Part shown: positions 6,292-7,498 of the stretch, in pieces
Numbering within the stretch: the first letter of the stretch is position 1
How the letters are laid out: the number at the start of each line of letters is the position of its first letter
NCBI GenBank assembly: GCA_019236485.1
Contig: JAFAIY010000110.1
Location: forward strand, 1 to 7,498
DNA length: 7,498 nt
Origin: Comamonas sp.
GTDB taxonomy: Bacteria; Pseudomonadota; Gammaproteobacteria; Burkholderiales; Burkholderiaceae_C
Direction of reading: 5' to 3'
The notes under the pieces: generated by a model
The model's database searches: none
What the model was told of the DNA's origin: nothing
Seen by the model: only the letters and a program-made list of their open reading frames with translations
Made by a program: the position numbers and the translations under genes

Positions 6292-7374
6292 ATGTTGATT
6301 GCTCTGAGTTCTTTATTCAGCCGTCAGCCTGCGCCTTTGCTTGGCATTGATGTCAGCTCGTCCAGCGTGAAACTGGTGGAGCTGGGCAAAAGCAAAACCG
6401 GCGAGTGGCAGCTGGAGCGCTGCGCCATCGAGCCGCTCGAAAAAGGCTGGATTACCGACGGCAACATCGAGAAATTCGATGAGGTGGCGGAGGCCGTGCG
6501 GCGTCTCGTCAAGAAAAGCGGCACGCGTACCAAGAATGTGGCCATGGCGCTGCCCGCGGCGGCCGTGATCACCAAGAGGATTTCATTGCCTGCAGGCCTG
6601 AGCGAGCAGGAGATGGAAGTTCAGGTGGAGTCCGAGGCCAATCAATATATTCCGTTCTCGCTCGATGAAGTGAGTCTGGACTTCTGTGTGATTGGCCCAT
6701 CCGCGGTTTCCTCGGGGGATGTCGACGTGTTGATAGCTGCGTCGCGCAAGGAAAAAGTGCAGGATCGCCAGGGTCTGGCGGAGGCCGCAGGTCTCAAGCC
6801 CGTGGTGGTCGATATCGAGCCCTATGCGGCGCGCATGGCGGCAACGCGGCTGGTGTCACGTTTGCCCAACGAGGGGCAGGATGCCATCGTGGCCCTGTTC
6901 GAGGTGGGGGCCATGACCACCAGCATGCAGGTGCTGCGTAACGAGGAAGTGCTTTATGAACGGGATCAGGCTTTCGGCGGCGCCCAGCTCACGCAGCTGA
7001 TCGCTCGCCAGTATGGCTTTTCGCCAGAGGAAGCCGAGGCCAAGAAGCGCAGCGGCGAGTTGCCTGACGACTATGGCTCGGGCGTGCTCAAGCCATTCGT
7101 GCAGAGCCTGACCCAGGAGGTGGCGCGCGCTCTCCAGTTCTTTTTCACCAGCACTCCCTACAACCGCGTCGATCATATTCTGATGGCCGGAGGCTCGGCC
7201 TCTTTGCCGGGTCTGGTCGAGGCCGTGAGCCAGCAGACGGGCTGCGCCTGCAGCCTGGCCAATCCTTTTGATGGCATGGAGATCGGCAGCGGCGTGAGAC
7301 TGAAAAAGATGGCGCGTGAAGCGCCGTCCTATCTGACCTCCTGTGGCCTGGCAATGCGGAGGTTCACAGCGTGA
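6292..7374 (+). CDS. pilM: Type IV pilus inner-membrane assembly protein PilM
   Basis: Encodes 360 residues, the usual PilM length, with an actin/FtsA-like ATPase fold. The N-terminal phosphate-binding motif is LLGIDVSSSSVKLVEL (16-31), and the adenosine-side glycine motif is LMAGGSASLPGL (297-308). There is no membrane segment: PilM is cytoplasmic and is recruited to the inner membrane by the short N-terminal tail of PilN, then connects the PilNOP alignment complex to the pilus motor. The start is either ATG at 6292, one base after the G-run 6285-6290, or TTG at 6295, which gives the SD (AAGGGGGG, 6283-6290) somewhat better spacing and yields MIALSSLFSR. The two differ by two residues. The stop overlaps the pilN start by four bases (GTGA), indicating translational coupling in a pilMN(OPQ) operon. 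Confidence 0.96.
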   Translation: MLIALSSLFSRQPAPLLGIDVSSSSVKLVELGKSKTGEWQLERCAIEPLEKGWITDGNIEKFDEVAEAVRRLVKKSGTRTKNVAMALPAAAVITKRISLPAGLSEQEMEVQVESEANQYIPFSLDEVSLDFCVIGPSAVSSGDVDVLIAASRKEKVQDRQGLAEAAGLKPVVVDIEPYAARMAATRLVSRLPNEGQDAIVALFEVGAMTTSMQVLRNEEVLYERDQAFGGAQLTQLIARQYGFSPEEAEAKKRSGELPDDYGSGVLKPFVQSLTQEVARALQFFFTSTPYNRVDHILMAGGSASLPGLVEAVSQQTGCACSLANPFDGMEIGSGVRLKKMAREAPSYLTSCGLAMRRFTA

Positions 7375-7498
7375 TATCGATCAATCTATTACCGCATCGC
7401 GAAGCGGCCAAGAAACGCAGAAAAGAAACGTTTCAGATCAATATGGTGCTGGCAGCCCTGGGAGGGCTGCTCATTGCCGGCCTGATCTACTGGTATTT
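7371..7498 (+). CDS. pilN: Type IV pilus assembly protein PilN, 5' end only
   Basis: The first 42 codons of pilN are present before the window ends. The protein begins MISINLLPHREAAKKRRKE, the conserved INLLP motif that docks into PilM, followed by a basic stretch and the start of a hydrophobic membrane segment (about residues 25-42). PilN is a bitopic inner-membrane protein that pairs with PilO in the periplasm to form the alignment subcomplex. The start is GTG at 7371, overlapping the pilM stop as GTGA, with GGAGG at 7358-7362 eight bases upstream. pilO, pilP and pilQ are expected downstream, outside the window. Confidence 0.95.
   Translation, partial: MISINLLPHREAAKKRRKETFQINMVLAALGGLLIAGLIYWY

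Overview
The window looks like chromosomal DNA from a GC-rich betaproteobacterium, most likely a member of the Comamonadaceae (Comamonas/Delftia/Acidovorax type). The grounds are the high GC content, the WWD-domain (system II) cytochrome c maturation gene next to msrPQ, the cyaY/lptM divergent pair, and mrcA divergent from a pilMN operon. The family assignment comes from protein resemblance and gene order, not from a search. No mobile element, CRISPR array, tRNA or rRNA was found. Most of the content is conserved housekeeping.

Layout. 2-211 (+) is the 3' end of a ccsB-type cytochrome c biogenesis gene. A 195-bp gap follows, holding a long fold-back with a T-rich tail (probable terminator) and a possible ECF-sigma-like promoter. 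407-2031 (+) is msrP-msrQ, overlapping by one base: a periplasmic molybdoenzyme and its heme membrane partner for repair of oxidised methionine. 2032-2862 (-) encodes a stand-alone flavodiiron-like metallo-beta-lactamase-fold protein whose stop codon abuts that of msrQ. Upstream of it lies a perfect FNR/ANR/DNR-type box, TTGAT-N4-ATCAA, placed at -41.5 relative to a plausible start site. 2937-3188 (-) is the small lipoprotein gene lptM, separated by only 12 bp from the divergent frataxin gene cyaY, 3201-3542 (+). A strong bidirectional hairpin terminator (3567-3602) separates cyaY from the convergent mrcA, 3607-6009 (-), which encodes the bifunctional peptidoglycan synthase PBP1A. A 282-bp divergent intergenic region with several inverted repeats leads to pilM (6292-7374, +) and the first 42 codons of pilN (from 7371, +), the start of the type IV pilus assembly operon.

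How the genes fit together. The ccsB/msrPQ side concerns periplasmic redox chemistry: heme attachment to c-type cytochromes and rescue of oxidised methionine. The di-iron MBL protein is probably a cytoplasmic O2- or NO-handling protein, and its FNR-type promoter fits that theme. cyaY (iron-sulfur assembly), lptM (outer-membrane LPS translocon maturation), mrcA (cell wall) and pilMN (pili) are envelope or housekeeping functions with separate promoters. The part most worth follow-up is the FNR-box/di-iron MBL unit at 2032-2933. I did not find a convincing wholly new multi-gene system.
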